Shown in pieces: positions 51,781 through 59,906 of a stretch of 64,000 nucleotides of DNA. The notes below the pieces were generated by a model. That model saw only the letters and a list, made by a program, of their open reading frames with translations. It was not told the origin of the DNA and made no database searches. Positions within the stretch are counted from its first letter, which is position 1. Every line of letters begins with the position of its first letter. The position numbers and the translations under genes are program-made. The stretch is from positions 124,001 to 188,000 of the forward strand of contig NZ_SODP01000003.1 in assembly GCF_004365355.1 (NCBI RefSeq). Direction: 5' to 3'. The DNA comes from Kribbella pratensis. GTDB taxonomy: Bacteria > Actinomycetota > Actinomycetes > Propionibacteriales > Kribbellaceae.

Positions 51781-52164
51781 ATGGCGATCGGACTGCGTCC
51801 GCACAAGCACTCCGCCAAGAAGACGGCTTCCCGGCTGCGTCGGCAGATCCGGGTCCGGAAGAAGATCAGCGGCACGGCCGAGCGGCCGCGACTGGTGGTC
51901 ACCAAGTCCTCGAGGCACCTGTTCGTTCAGGTCATCGACGACGTGGCCGGCAAGACGCTGGTCTCCGCCTCCACCATGGAGGCCGACCTGCGCGGCGCCG
52001 AGGCCAACAAGACCGACAAGGCCAAGACCGTCGGCGGCCTGATCGCCGACCGGGCCAAGGCTGCCGGGATCGACTCGGTCGTGTTCGACCGGGCCGGGAA
52101 CAAGTACCAGGGCCGCATCGCAGCCCTGGCCGACGCCGCCCGCGAGGGCGGGCTCGGGTTCTGA
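51781..52164 (+). CDS. rplR: 50S ribosomal protein L18
   Basis: 127 residues. RLRRQIRVRKKISGTAERPR, SSRHLFVQVIDDVAGKTLVS and FDRAGNKYQGRIAALADAAR. 5S rRNA binding. Confidence 0.98.
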   Translation: MAIGLRPHKHSAKKTASRLRRQIRVRKKISGTAERPRLVVTKSSRHLFVQVIDDVAGKTLVSASTMEADLRGAEANKTDKAKTVGGLIADRAKAAGIDSVVFDRAGNKYQGRIAALADAAREGGLGF

Positions 52165-52197
52165 CATGGCGACGTACAGGGAAGAAGGTAGTTCGAA

Positions 52198-52797
52198 ATG
52201 AGCGGAGGCCAGCAGCGTCGCGGAGGCGGCGCCGGTGGTGAGCGCCGTGGCCGCGACGGTGGTCGCGGTCAGCAGGCGGACAAGACCGCCTACATCGAGC
52301 GCGTGGTAGCCATCAACCGTGTCGCCAAGGTCGTGAAGGGTGGTCGTCGCTTCAGCTTCACCGCCCTCGTGGTCGTCGGTGACGGTGAAGGCACCGTCGG
52401 TGTGGGTTACGGCAAGGCCAAGGAGGTGCCCGCGGCGATCGCCAAGGGTGTCGAGGAGGCCAAGAAGGCGTTCTTCAAGGTGCCGAGGATCCAGGGCACC
52501 ATCCCGCACCCGGTCCAGGGCGAGAAGGCCGCAGGCGTCGTGATGCTGCGTCCGGCCGCTCCCGGTACCGGTGTGATCGCGGGTGGCTCGGCGCGCGCCG
52601 TACTGGAGTGCGCCGGGATCCACGACATCCTGAGCAAGTCGCTGGGCTCGTCCAACTCCATCAACGTGGTGCACGCCACCGTTGAGGCGTTGCGCAGCCT
52701 GGAGACCCCGGAGGCCGTGGCCGCGCGCCGTGGTCTGCCGGTCGAGGACGTCGCTCCGGCGGCCCTGCTGAAGGCCCGGGCGGAGGTGTCGTCCTGA
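52198..52797 (+). CDS. rpsE: 30S ribosomal protein S5 with Gly/Arg-rich N-terminus
   Basis: 199 residues. The first 28 residues are Gly/Arg/Gln-rich (GGQQRRGGGAGGERRGRDGG). The core is RVVAINRVAKVVKGGRRFSF, GYGKAKEVPAAIAKGVEEAK and GVIAGGSARAVLECAGIHDI. mRNA entry and fidelity protein. Overlaps rpmD by one base. Confidence 0.97.
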   Translation: MSGGQQRRGGGAGGERRGRDGGRGQQADKTAYIERVVAINRVAKVVKGGRRFSFTALVVVGDGEGTVGVGYGKAKEVPAAIAKGVEEAKKAFFKVPRIQGTIPHPVQGEKAAGVVMLRPAAPGTGVIAGGSARAVLECAGIHDILSKSLGSSNSINVVHATVEALRSLETPEAVAARRGLPVEDVAPAALLKARAEVSS

Positions 52798-52979
52798 TGG
52801 CACGCCTGAAGGTGACCCAGACCCGTTCCGGCATCGGTGGCAAGCAGAACCAGCGCGACACGCTGCGCAGCCTGGGCGTCAAGCGGATCGGCGACACCGC
52901 CGTCCACGAGGACAAGCCTGAGGTTCGCGGCATGGTCCGTGCGGTTCGCCACCTCATCACCGTCGAGGAGGTCGACTGA
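52797..52979 (+). CDS. rpmD: 50S ribosomal protein L30
   Basis: 60 residues. ARLKVTQTRSGIGGKQNQRD, TLRSLGVKRIGDTAVHEDKP. Standard bacterial short L30. Confidence 0.97.
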   Translation: MARLKVTQTRSGIGGKQNQRDTLRSLGVKRIGDTAVHEDKPEVRGMVRAVRHLITVEEVD

Positions 52980-52980
52980 C

Positions 52981-53421
52981 ATGGCGCTCAAGGTTCATCA
53001 CCTGCGTCCGGCGCCCGGTGCCAAGACCGCCAAGACCCGCGTGGGTCGTGGTGAGGGCAGCAAGGGCAAGACGGCCGGCCGCGGTACCAAGGGCAGCAAG
53101 GCCCGCAACAACATCCCCGAGTGGTTCGAGGGTGGCCAGATGCCGCTGCACATGCGGCTGCCGAAGCTGAAGGGCTTCAAGAGCAGGAACCGGGTGGAGT
53201 TCCAGGTCGTTAACCTGGACAAGCTCGGACAACTGTTCCCCGAAGGCGGCGAGGTCGGCGTAGCCGAACTGGTCGCCAAGGGCGCGGTCCGTCGTGGTCA
53301 GCCGGTCAAGGTGCTGGGTGACGGCGAACTGACCGTGGCTCTGCAGGTCTCGGCGCACAAGTTCTCCAAGTCCGCCACGGACAAGATCCAGGCGGCCGGG
53401 GGAACCACGACCGAGGTGTGA
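52981..53421 (+). CDS. rplO: 50S ribosomal protein L15
   Basis: 146 residues from ATG 52981. LRPAPGAKTAKTRVGRGEGS, GKTAGRGTKGSKARNNIPEW, FEGGQMPLHMRLPKLKGFKS. Late assembly protein. A longer in-frame start lies inside rpmD and is rejected. Confidence 0.98.
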   Translation: MALKVHHLRPAPGAKTAKTRVGRGEGSKGKTAGRGTKGSKARNNIPEWFEGGQMPLHMRLPKLKGFKSRNRVEFQVVNLDKLGQLFPEGGEVGVAELVAKGAVRRGQPVKVLGDGELTVALQVSAHKFSKSATDKIQAAGGTTTEV

Positions 53422-53429
53422 CACGTGGT

Positions 53430-53495
53430 CCAGGGCTCGTAACGCCCGGTGCTTGATATCCTGCGCCGGTCGGACGAGCCCTGGCTCGTCTCTTG
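53430..53495 (+). promoter_or_regulatory. rplO-secY intergenic attenuator-like element
   Basis: Segment B, ACGAGCCCTGG (53474-53484), can pair with upstream A, CCAGGGCTCGT (53430-53440; 11 bp perfect). Alternatively it can form the downstream hairpin GACGAGCC/GGCTCGTC (53473-53490) followed by TCTTG. The two folds exclude each other. A possible -10, TATCCT (53457-53462), between A and B would yield transcripts lacking A. Confidence 0.5.
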
Positions 53496-53556
53496 CCCAG
53501 CGGCTTAGCTAGGCCCCTGCCGTGCCCGCGGCGAGGGAAACTTGTGGGAGGACAGG

Positions 53557-54858
53557 GTGTTAGGCGCCTTTGCCAACGCGTTCAAGACTCCGGACCTGCG
53601 CCGGAAGATCTTGTTCGTGCTCTTCATCGTCGTGATCTTCCGGATCGGCTCGGTCGTGCCGGCCCCGGGCGTGAACGTTCAGTCGCTGCACACCTGTATC
53701 AAGATCTCGCAGGGCGGCGCGAACGCGAACCTCTACAACCTGATCAACCTGTTCTCCGGCGGTGCGCTGCTGCAGCTCGCGATCTTCGCGCTCGGCATCA
53801 TGCCGTACATCACCGCCAGCATCATTCTGCAGCTGCTCACCGTGGTGATCCCGCGGCTGGAGTCGCTGAAGAAGGAGGGCCAGGCGGGACAGGCCAAGAT
53901 CACCCAGTACACCCGGTTCCTGACCGTCGGTCTGGCGATCCTGCAGTCGACCGCGTTCGTGGCGCTGGCCCGGACCCCGGGCCGGCTGTTCCAGGGCTGC
54001 ACCGAGCCGCTGCTGTACAAGGACGACTGGTTCACGATCAGTGTGATGGTGCTGACCATGACCGCCGGCACCGGCGTGATCATGTGGCTCGGCGAGCTGA
54101 TCACCGACCGCGGCGTCGGCAACGGTATGTCGATCCTGATCTTCACCCAGATCGTCGCCACCTTCCCGACCCAGCTGTGGAGCATCCGCAAGCAGAAGGG
54201 CGTCGCCACCTTCGTCGTGGTGATCGCGATCGGGTTGGTCATCATGGCCGCGGTCATCTTCATCGAGCAGGCCCAGCGCCGGATCCCGGTGCAGTACGCC
54301 AAGCGGATGGTCGGCCGGAAGATGTTCGGCGGTACGTCGACGTACATCCCGCTGAAGGTCAACCAGGCCGGCGTCATCCCGGTGATCTTCGCGTCCAGCC
54401 TGCTGTATCTCCCCGTCCTGGTCAGTCAGTTCCAGCAAGGCAAGGGCTGGTCGAACTGGATCCAGGGCAACTTGGTCAAGGGCGACCACCCGATCTACAT
54501 GGTGACGTACGTCGCCCTGATCATCTTCTTCACGTACTTCTACGTCTCGATCACCTTCAACCCGAAGGAGGTCGCCGACAACATGAAGAAGTACGGCGGC
54601 TTCATTCCGGGCATCCGGGCAGGTCGGCCGACGGAGGAATACCTCAAGTACGTGTTGGACCGCATCACGCTGCCGGGCGCGATCTACCTCGCGGCGATCT
54701 CGATGATCCCGCTGGTCGCTCTCGTCCTGCTGAACGCGAACCAGAACTTCCCCTTCGGTGGTACGTCGATCCTGATCATGGTCGGCGTCGGTCTCGACAC
54801 GGTGAAGCAGATCGAGTCTCAGCTGCAGCAGCGAAACTACGAAGGGTTCCTGCGCTGA
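53557..54858 (+). CDS. secY: Preprotein translocase subunit SecY
   Basis: 433 residues from GTG 53557 (GGGAGGA upstream), giving the usual start MLGAFANAFKTPDLRRKILF. The in-frame GTG at 53542 overlaps the ribosome site. Ten membrane segments are evident, with plug region PAPGVNVQSL, GIMPYITASIILQLLTVVIP and cytosolic loop C5 PTEEYLKYVLDRITLPGA. Forms the SecYEG channel. Overlaps adk by one base. Confidence 0.97.
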   Translation: MLGAFANAFKTPDLRRKILFVLFIVVIFRIGSVVPAPGVNVQSLHTCIKISQGGANANLYNLINLFSGGALLQLAIFALGIMPYITASIILQLLTVVIPRLESLKKEGQAGQAKITQYTRFLTVGLAILQSTAFVALARTPGRLFQGCTEPLLYKDDWFTISVMVLTMTAGTGVIMWLGELITDRGVGNGMSILIFTQIVATFPTQLWSIRKQKGVATFVVVIAIGLVIMAAVIFIEQAQRRIPVQYAKRMVGRKMFGGTSTYIPLKVNQAGVIPVIFASSLLYLPVLVSQFQQGKGWSNWIQGNLVKGDHPIYMVTYVALIIFFTYFYVSITFNPKEVADNMKKYGGFIPGIRAGRPTEEYLKYVLDRITLPGAIYLAAISMIPLVALVLLNANQNFPFGGTSILIMVGVGLDTVKQIESQLQQRNYEGFLR

Positions 54859-55430
54859 TGAGAATGTTGCTGATGGGTCCGCCCGGGGCGGGCAAGGGCA
54901 CGCAGGCAAAGGTGCTTGCGCAACGCCTGAATATCCCGGCCGTGTCCACCGGCGACATCTTCCGTGCGAACGTCAAGGACGAGACGCCGCTGGGCGTCGA
55001 GGCCAAGCGGTACATGGATGCCGGCGACTACGTCCCGGACGAGATCACGAACGCCATGGTGCGCGACCGGTTGTCCGAGGCCGACGCGGGCGAAGGCTTC
55101 CTGCTCGACGGGTATCCGCGGACGCTGGCCCAGGTGGGCACGCTGGACGAGATCCTGGCCGATCACGGCCACAAGCTGGATGCGGTGGTCGCGCTGGTCG
55201 CCGATACCGACGTGCTCGTCGAGCGGATGACCAAGCGGGCGCACATCGAAGGCCGGACCGACGATTCCGAAGAGGTCGTCCGGCACCGGCAGGACGTCTA
55301 CACCGCCGAGACCAAGCCGCTGCTGCAGGTGTACGCCGAGCGCGGCCTGCTGGTGGAGGTCGACGGTGTCGGCGAGATCGACGAAGTGAGCGAGCGGGTG
55401 CTCGCCGCGCTGAAGACCGTCACCGAATAA
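54858..55430 (+). CDS. adk: Adenylate kinase
   Basis: 190 residues. P-loop GPPGAGKGTQ (7-16), AMP-binding STGDIFRANV, GFLLDGYPRTLAQV, and LID Arg residues KRAHIEGRTDDSEEVVRHRQ. The LID is the short form without zinc ligands, usual in actinobacteria. Converts ATP+AMP to 2 ADP. Confidence 0.98.
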   Translation: MRMLLMGPPGAGKGTQAKVLAQRLNIPAVSTGDIFRANVKDETPLGVEAKRYMDAGDYVPDEITNAMVRDRLSEADAGEGFLLDGYPRTLAQVGTLDEILADHGHKLDAVVALVADTDVLVERMTKRAHIEGRTDDSEEVVRHRQDVYTAETKPLLQVYAERGLLVEVDGVGEIDEVSERVLAALKTVTE

Positions 55431-55440
55431 GTAAGGCGAG

Positions 55441-56262
55441 ATGTTCAGGGACCGCGGAATCGAGATCAAGACCCGCGAGCAGATTCTGGCGATGCGCAAG
55501 GCCGGCCTGGTGGTCGGCCGCACGCTGGAGCTGCTCCGCGGGGAGGTCAAGGCCGGTATCAGCACGGGTGATCTCGACGCGATCGCCGAGGACAACATCC
55601 GGTCCTCCGGCGCGATCCCGTCGTTCAAGGGGTACCACGGCTTCACCGGCTCGATCTGCGCATCGGTGAACGACGAGATCGTGCACGGCATCCCCGGCGG
55701 TCGGGTGCTGGCCGACGGGGACCTGATCTCGATCGACTGCGGCGCGATCGTGGACGGCTGGCACGGCGACGCCGCGATCACCGTCCCGGTCGGCGAGGCC
55801 GCGGACGAGCTGCTCGAGCTCGCGCGGATCTGCGAGGAGTCGATGTGGCGCGGGTTCGCCGCGGCGCGGCTCGGCGGGCGGCTGACCGATATCTCGGCGG
55901 CGATCGAGGCGCACGTCCGCGCCAATTCGTCGTACGGGATCGTCGAGGACTTCGTCGGGCACGGGATCGGCTCGGCCATGCACCAGCCGCCGAACGTGCC
56001 GAACTTCGGTCGTCCGGGCCGCGGTCCGAAGCTGGTCGAGGGGATGGCGCTGGCCGTCGAGCCGATGCTCACCCTCGGCAAGCAGGACAACCACACGCTC
56101 GAGGACGACTGGACGGTCGTCACCGACGACGGCCGGTCGGCCGCACACACCGAGCACACGTTCACTCTCACTCCGCAAGGACCGTGGGTGCTGACCGCGA
56201 TCGACGGCGGCGAGACCAAGCTGGCCGAGCTCGGAATCACCTTCGGCCCCCTGGCTGATTGA
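55441..56262 (+). CDS. map: Type I methionine aminopeptidase
   Basis: 273 residues. Pita-bread fold metal ligands Asp99, Asp110, His174, Glu207 and Glu238, with substrate His82 in EIVHGIPG. Removes initiator Met from nascent chains. 10 nt after adk. In most actinobacteria infA follows directly; here 2.7 kb of other genes intervene. Confidence 0.96.
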   Translation: MFRDRGIEIKTREQILAMRKAGLVVGRTLELLRGEVKAGISTGDLDAIAEDNIRSSGAIPSFKGYHGFTGSICASVNDEIVHGIPGGRVLADGDLISIDCGAIVDGWHGDAAITVPVGEAADELLELARICEESMWRGFAAARLGGRLTDISAAIEAHVRANSSYGIVEDFVGHGIGSAMHQPPNVPNFGRPGRGPKLVEGMALAVEPMLTLGKQDNHTLEDDWTVVTDDGRSAAHTEHTFTLTPQGPWVLTAIDGGETKLAELGITFGPLAD

Positions 56263-56325
56263 CGGACACCGGCGTCCACCCGTCGGGGGACGCCGAGGGG
56301 ACCGGAGCTGAGGCACACTTGAGAC

Positions 56326-56778
56326 ATGCCTCAGTACCAGCCGTACCAGCGTTTCACCGAAGCCGACCGCGACAAGATCGCCGGACGGCTGCGGGATGCG
56401 TTCGCGGACGGCCGGCTGGATCAGCCCGAGTTCTCCTCCCGCCTCGACCAGCTCTACACCGTCCAGACGTATGGCGAGCTCGAGCCGCTGGTGCGGGACC
56501 TGCCGCCGGTGCGCACCTATCAGACGCCCGCGGTCGTGCAGGACAGCAAACCGGCTCCTGCCCCCGGTGACTTCCCGGAGCGGAAGCGGGACGCACGCCC
56601 GCACCGCCACGGGATCGGTGCGCTGGGTGGTGGCTTCACCGGTGTGGTGATGATCAACGTCGTGATCTGGTTCGTGATCGGGCTCGGCAACGGCGGGCAC
56701 TGGCCGCACTTCTGGCCGGTCTGGCTGCTGATTCCCTGGGCGATCATCGCCCTCGGCGGCCTCGGCAGGCGCCGTTGA
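56326..56778 (+). CDS. DUF1707-like protein with two membrane helices
   Basis: 150 residues. The N-terminal DUF1707/SHOCT-like motif (ADRDKIAGRLRDAFADGRLD, EFSSRLDQLYTVQTYGELEP) is followed by a basic linker and two hydrophobic segments (VVMINVVIWFVIGLG; FWPVWLLIPWAIIALGGLG). Function unknown. Overlaps the next gene (TTGA). Confidence 0.7.
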   Translation: MPQYQPYQRFTEADRDKIAGRLRDAFADGRLDQPEFSSRLDQLYTVQTYGELEPLVRDLPPVRTYQTPAVVQDSKPAPAPGDFPERKRDARPHRHGIGALGGGFTGVVMINVVIWFVIGLGNGGHWPHFWPVWLLIPWAIIALGGLGRRR

Positions 56779-57590
56779 CAGCGGCCCAGGTCACTCGCCG
56801 TCTGGCTGCCCCCCGGCTTCGGCCGGACTGGGCGTGGCAGCTGCATCAGGGGTCTGCGGTCGTCTACGTGATCTGGTTCGCGGTCGCCGTACCGCTGGCG
56901 ATCGTCGGGCTGCTGCTGGAGCCGCGCTGGGTGGGCTGGTTCGTGCTGGCCTGGTTCCTGGTGCTGGTCGGGTTCACGGTGGCGCTGCGGATCGGTGACG
57001 GCCGCCGCAAGCAGTCGTGGGCCGACACAGCGCACCAGCTCGGCTGGCGGCTCAGCGCGTCGGGTGAGGAGCTGAGGGATCGTTGGCCGTTCCCACCGTT
57101 CGATGTCGATCCGGGCGCCGCGATCGTTGACGTGACCACGGGCCGGCACCGCGGCCGGGAGTTCTGGACCGGGCGGTTCCGGCACAAGGTCGGGCGACGC
57201 GAGCTCGGCTTCGATTTCCTCGACCTCCAGGTGGATCGGCCACTGCCGCCGCTGCAGGTGCTGCCCGCGGGCCTCTCGCCGGTCGCGGCGGCGAGTCTGC
57301 TGCCTTTGCCGCTCGCCATCGACGGGTTGCCGGCGCAGTACCGCCTGTTCAACGGCCGGGAGGACCACGCGATGGCGATCCTGCACCCGCGGGCGGTCGA
57401 GGCGCTGGCCGACGTACCCCCGTTCGGCTTCAGCTGCGAAGGGCGGCGGTTCGTCGCGATCCTTCCGGCGTACCGCGACGCCACCACCGCCCTGGCCCAG
57501 CTCGACGTTGCCTGCGACCTGCTGGATCTGATCCCCGAGCAGGTCTGGCGCGCCGGCGAGCAATGGGCCGCTAACCAGCAGCAGTCCTGA
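56775..57590 (+). CDS. Hypothetical protein with two N-terminal membrane helices
   Basis: 271 residues, unrecognised. Two hydrophobic segments (VVYVIWFAVAVPLAIVGLLL; VGWFVLAWFLVLVGFTVAL), then a cytosolic alpha/beta-looking domain (FWTGRFRHKVGRRELGFDFL; HAMAILHPRAVEALADVPPF). TTG start overlapping the preceding stop. Its last 20 nt overlap the convergent imine-reductase-like gene. Confidence 0.6.
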   Translation: MTAAQVTRRLAAPRLRPDWAWQLHQGSAVVYVIWFAVAVPLAIVGLLLEPRWVGWFVLAWFLVLVGFTVALRIGDGRRKQSWADTAHQLGWRLSASGEELRDRWPFPPFDVDPGAAIVDVTTGRHRGREFWTGRFRHKVGRRELGFDFLDLQVDRPLPPLQVLPAGLSPVAAASLLPLPLAIDGLPAQYRLFNGREDHAMAILHPRAVEALADVPPFGFSCEGRRFVAILPAYRDATTALAQLDVACDLLDLIPEQVWRAGEQWAANQQQS

Positions 57591-58431
57591 GTACGCCGAC
57601 GAGCGCCGCCAGGTCGGCCTCGCCGTACCCGCCTGCGACCGCCTTGCGCAGCAGGTCACCCATTGGCACTACCAATGATGGGTCGACGCCTTGGGCGACA
57701 GATGCATCGATCAGATTGTCGTACGCCGCTGCCTGCATCGCGAGGTTGGAGCCTGCCGGTTCGGCCGGACCGTCGTCGAGGTCCTTGGCGATGCGGGGGA
57801 GGCTGGTGAGCATCGCGGTCAGCCAAGGGAGCAGGAAGCGGTTGGTGAACGATCCGGCCGGGAGTTGTTCGCTGCCGGCCAGCGCCAGAGCGTGGATGGC
57901 TCCCGCGAACATGCCGTACATCCCGGTCAGCAAGGCGATGTCGTGGAGCGCGGCCAGCCCGGGGTCGGTGCCGACGTACTCGGGCCGGGCCAGAGTCGCC
58001 AGGGTGTCGCGGTGTTGTTCGAACGCTGCGGCCGACCCGCTGTAGAAGATGAAGGCCGCGGAACCGCCGATCATCGCGGGCACGGCCATGATGCCCCCAT
58101 CGAGGTACTCCGCTGCGTCGAGCAGCTTGGCTGTATCGCGGGCCTGGTCCGGGGTGCTGTTGGTCAGGTTGACGACTGTCTTGCCGGTGAGGTCGATGCC
58201 CTCCATCGTGCTGTGGACGGTGGCGTCGACGAGCAGGCAGATGACGACGAGCGGACTGGCGGCGACTGCCTCCGCGGCGGTCGTAGCACGGGTGGCGCCG
58301 AGGGCGTCGAGCTCGGGGGAGCGGCCGGGCGTGCGGTTCCAGACGATGGTCGGATGGCCGGCAGCCAGGAAGGCCCGGGCGAGCGCGGTCCCCATCGCCC
58401 CGAGCCCCAGGACGGTGACAGGTGGCTTCAT
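57571..58431 (-). CDS. NAD(P)-dependent beta-hydroxyacid dehydrogenase / imine reductase-like
   Basis: 286 residues. Rossmann motif VLGLGAMGTALARAFLAAGH with NRTPGRS (NADP-type Arg), then LTNSTPDQARD, the family substrate-loop equivalent. The C-terminal helical domain (ALHDIALLTGMYGMFAGAIH; AMQAAAYDNLIDASVAQGVD) resembles imine reductases more than classical 3-hydroxyisobutyrate dehydrogenases, which keep a catalytic Lys. Divergent from an HxlR regulator; likely induced by an electrophile or imine. Confidence 0.78.
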   Translation of the reverse strand: MKPPVTVLGLGAMGTALARAFLAAGHPTIVWNRTPGRSPELDALGATRATTAAEAVAASPLVVICLLVDATVHSTMEGIDLTGKTVVNLTNSTPDQARDTAKLLDAAEYLDGGIMAVPAMIGGSAAFIFYSGSAAAFEQHRDTLATLARPEYVGTDPGLAALHDIALLTGMYGMFAGAIHALALAGSEQLPAGSFTNRFLLPWLTAMLTSLPRIAKDLDDGPAEPAGSNLAMQAAAYDNLIDASVAQGVDPSLVVPMGDLLRKAVAGGYGEADLAALVGVLRTAAG

Positions 58432-58468
58432 ACCGACAACCCTTGCGGTCTCGCTTTAGGATGGACAA

Positions 58469-58491
58469 GTACCTACTAAATAGTCAGGTAC
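58469..58491. promoter_or_regulatory. Operator-like inverted repeat between IRED-like gene and HxlR
   Basis: GTACCT (58469-58474) and AGGTAC (58486-58491) flank an 11-bp AT-rich centre with CTA/TAG half-palindrome. Position and GTAC-type arms suit an HxlR-family operator serving both divergent genes. Confidence 0.55.
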
Positions 58492-58507
58492 AGACGGAAA
58501 GGTAAGT

Positions 58508-58837
58508 ATGCGCCCGTACACCTGTGGGCTGGACGCCGCCGCCGATGTGATCGGCGGGAAGTGGAAGCCGCGGATCCTCTGGGCGCTGCATCACGGGCCG
58601 ATGCGGTTCGGGGAGTTGCGGCGGGAGGTGTCCGGGGTCACGGAGAAGATGCTGATCCAGCAGTTGCGGGAGCTGGAGTCGCGCGACATCGTGCATCGCG
58701 AGGTGTTTCACCAGGTGCCACCGAAGGTCGAATATTCACTCACCGAACTCGGGCGGTCACTCAACGAAGCGCTGATACCGTTGGATACCTGGGGATCGGA
58801 TCATATGGTTGAGCTCGAGGCCTCGCGGATGCGCTGA
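58508..58837 (+). CDS. HxlR-family transcriptional regulator
   Basis: 109 residues. YTCGLDAAADVIGGKWKPRI contains the conserved N-terminal Cys used for redox/electrophile sensing in this family. FGELRREVSGVTEKMLIQQL is the recognition helix, and VPPKVEYSLTELGRSL the wing. GGAAAGGTAAG precedes the ATG. Probably controls the divergent reductase. Confidence 0.9.
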   Translation: MRPYTCGLDAAADVIGGKWKPRILWALHHGPMRFGELRREVSGVTEKMLIQQLRELESRDIVHREVFHQVPPKVEYSLTELGRSLNEALIPLDTWGSDHMVELEASRMR

Positions 58838-58848
58838 CGAGGTCCCGA

Positions 58849-58879
58849 TTGGGTTTCGCCTGGGTGCGTGGCGTACACT
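58849..58879 (+). promoter_or_regulatory. infA promoter
   Basis: A good -10, TACACT (58874-58879), with TTGGGT (58849-58854) at a long 19-nt spacing. Predicted leader about 48 nt. A fresh promoter here would restore infA-rpmJ-rpsM expression after the upstream insertion. Confidence 0.5.
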
Positions 58880-58933
58880 TTTCTCTTGGCTCTTTGTAGC
58901 CATAGCCAGTCACGTCTACAGAAGTGCGAGGAC

Positions 58934-59155
58934 ATGCCCAAAAAAGAGGGAGTAATCGAACTCGAGGGCACCATCGTCGAGGCCCTGCCGAACGCGATGT
59001 TCCGTGTTGAGCTGTCCAACGGGCACAAAGTGCTCGCGCACATCAGCGGCAAGATGAGGCAGCACTACATCCGGATCCTCCCCGAGGACCGGGTCGTCGT
59101 GGAGCTGTCGCCGTACGACCTCACCCGGGGTCGCATCGTCTATCGGTACAAGTAA
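58934..59155 (+). CDS. infA: Translation initiation factor IF-1
   Basis: 73 residues. MPKKEGVIELEGTIVEALPN, FRVELSNGHKVLAHISGKMR, LSPYDLTRGRIVYRYK. OB-fold factor binding the 30S A site. ATG 58934 chosen; the longer frame from 58868 overlaps the promoter. Confidence 0.98.
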   Translation: MPKKEGVIELEGTIVEALPNAMFRVELSNGHKVLAHISGKMRQHYIRILPEDRVVVELSPYDLTRGRIVYRYK

Positions 59156-59188
59156 CACCCACCAACACCTGTCGAAGAAAGTAGCTCG

Positions 59189-59302
59189 ATGAAGGTCAAT
59201 CCGAGCGTCAAGAAGATCTGCGACAAGTGCAAGGTGATCCGCCGTCACGGCCGGGTCATGGTGATCTGCGAGAACCCGCGGCACAAGCAGCGGCAGGGCT
59301 GA
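59189..59302 (+). CDS. rpmJ: 50S ribosomal protein L36
   Basis: 37 residues: MKVNPSVKKICDKCKVIRRH, then GRVMVICENPRHKQRQG. Zinc ligands Cys11, Cys14, Cys27 and His32/33 intact (C+ form). GAAGAAAG lies upstream. Too short for routine ORF calling but unambiguous. Confidence 0.97.
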   Translation: MKVNPSVKKICDKCKVIRRHGRVMVICENPRHKQRQG

Positions 59303-59484
59303 CAAAGCTCTACGCAGTACACAGGCACTTTCGCACCACAGCGCGCACGCTCATCCGGGAGAACGTCCCGGATGTTGCCCCCGGAACAGAGGCCGGGGCC
59401 CTGCCGGTGAAAACAACTTCTCACCGAGGCGGGCGGGGACGCGGCGCGCCACCACACCTCTGCTGACGAAAGGAACACCGCCAC
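59303..59484 (+). promoter_or_regulatory. Structured leader of rpsM (alpha operon)
   Basis: No gene. Three hairpins: CATCCGGGA/TCCCGGATG with loop GAACG (59352-59374, 9 bp perfect), CCCCGG/CCGGGG (59379-59398) and CGGTGA/TCACCG (59405-59426), before GAAAGGAAC and the rpsM ATG. The position equals that of the S4-binding alpha-operon leader in other bacteria; sequence equivalence is not established. Confidence 0.5.
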
Positions 59485-59856
59485 ATGGCACGCCTCGTAG
59501 GGGTCGACCTGCCGCGCGACAAGCGCATCGAGGTCGCTCTCACCTACATCTTCGGTGTAGGTCGTACTCGCGCCCTGAAGACGCTCGAAGCCACCGGTAT
59601 CTCCGGTGACAAGCGCGTCCACGAACTGGGCGACGACGAGCTGGTGAAGCTCCGGGACTGGATCGAAGGCAACTACAAGATCGAAGGTGACCTCCGTCGC
59701 GAGGTGACCGCGGACATCCGCCGCAAGATCGAGATCGGGTCGTACCAGGGTCGCCGGCACCGCAGCGGCCTGCCGGTGCGTGGTCAGCGCACGCGGACCA
59801 ACGCCCGTAGCCGCAAGGGTCGCCGTAAGGCGATCGCCGGCAAGAAGAAGAAGTGA
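59485..59856 (+). CDS. rpsM: 30S ribosomal protein S13
   Basis: 123 residues. ARLVGVDLPRDKRIEVALTY, GIGxx-type helix and RRHRSGLPVRGQRTRTNART-type tail (RTNARSRKGRRKAIAGKKKK). Head protein contacting L5 and P-site tRNA. Confidence 0.97.
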   Translation: MARLVGVDLPRDKRIEVALTYIFGVGRTRALKTLEATGISGDKRVHELGDDELVKLRDWIEGNYKIEGDLRREVTADIRRKIEIGSYQGRRHRSGLPVRGQRTRTNARSRKGRRKAIAGKKKK

Positions 59857-59906
59857 CCCGGATGCCTGCATACGATTCCGTCGACCAGCCCAGGAGCAAC
59901 TGACCT

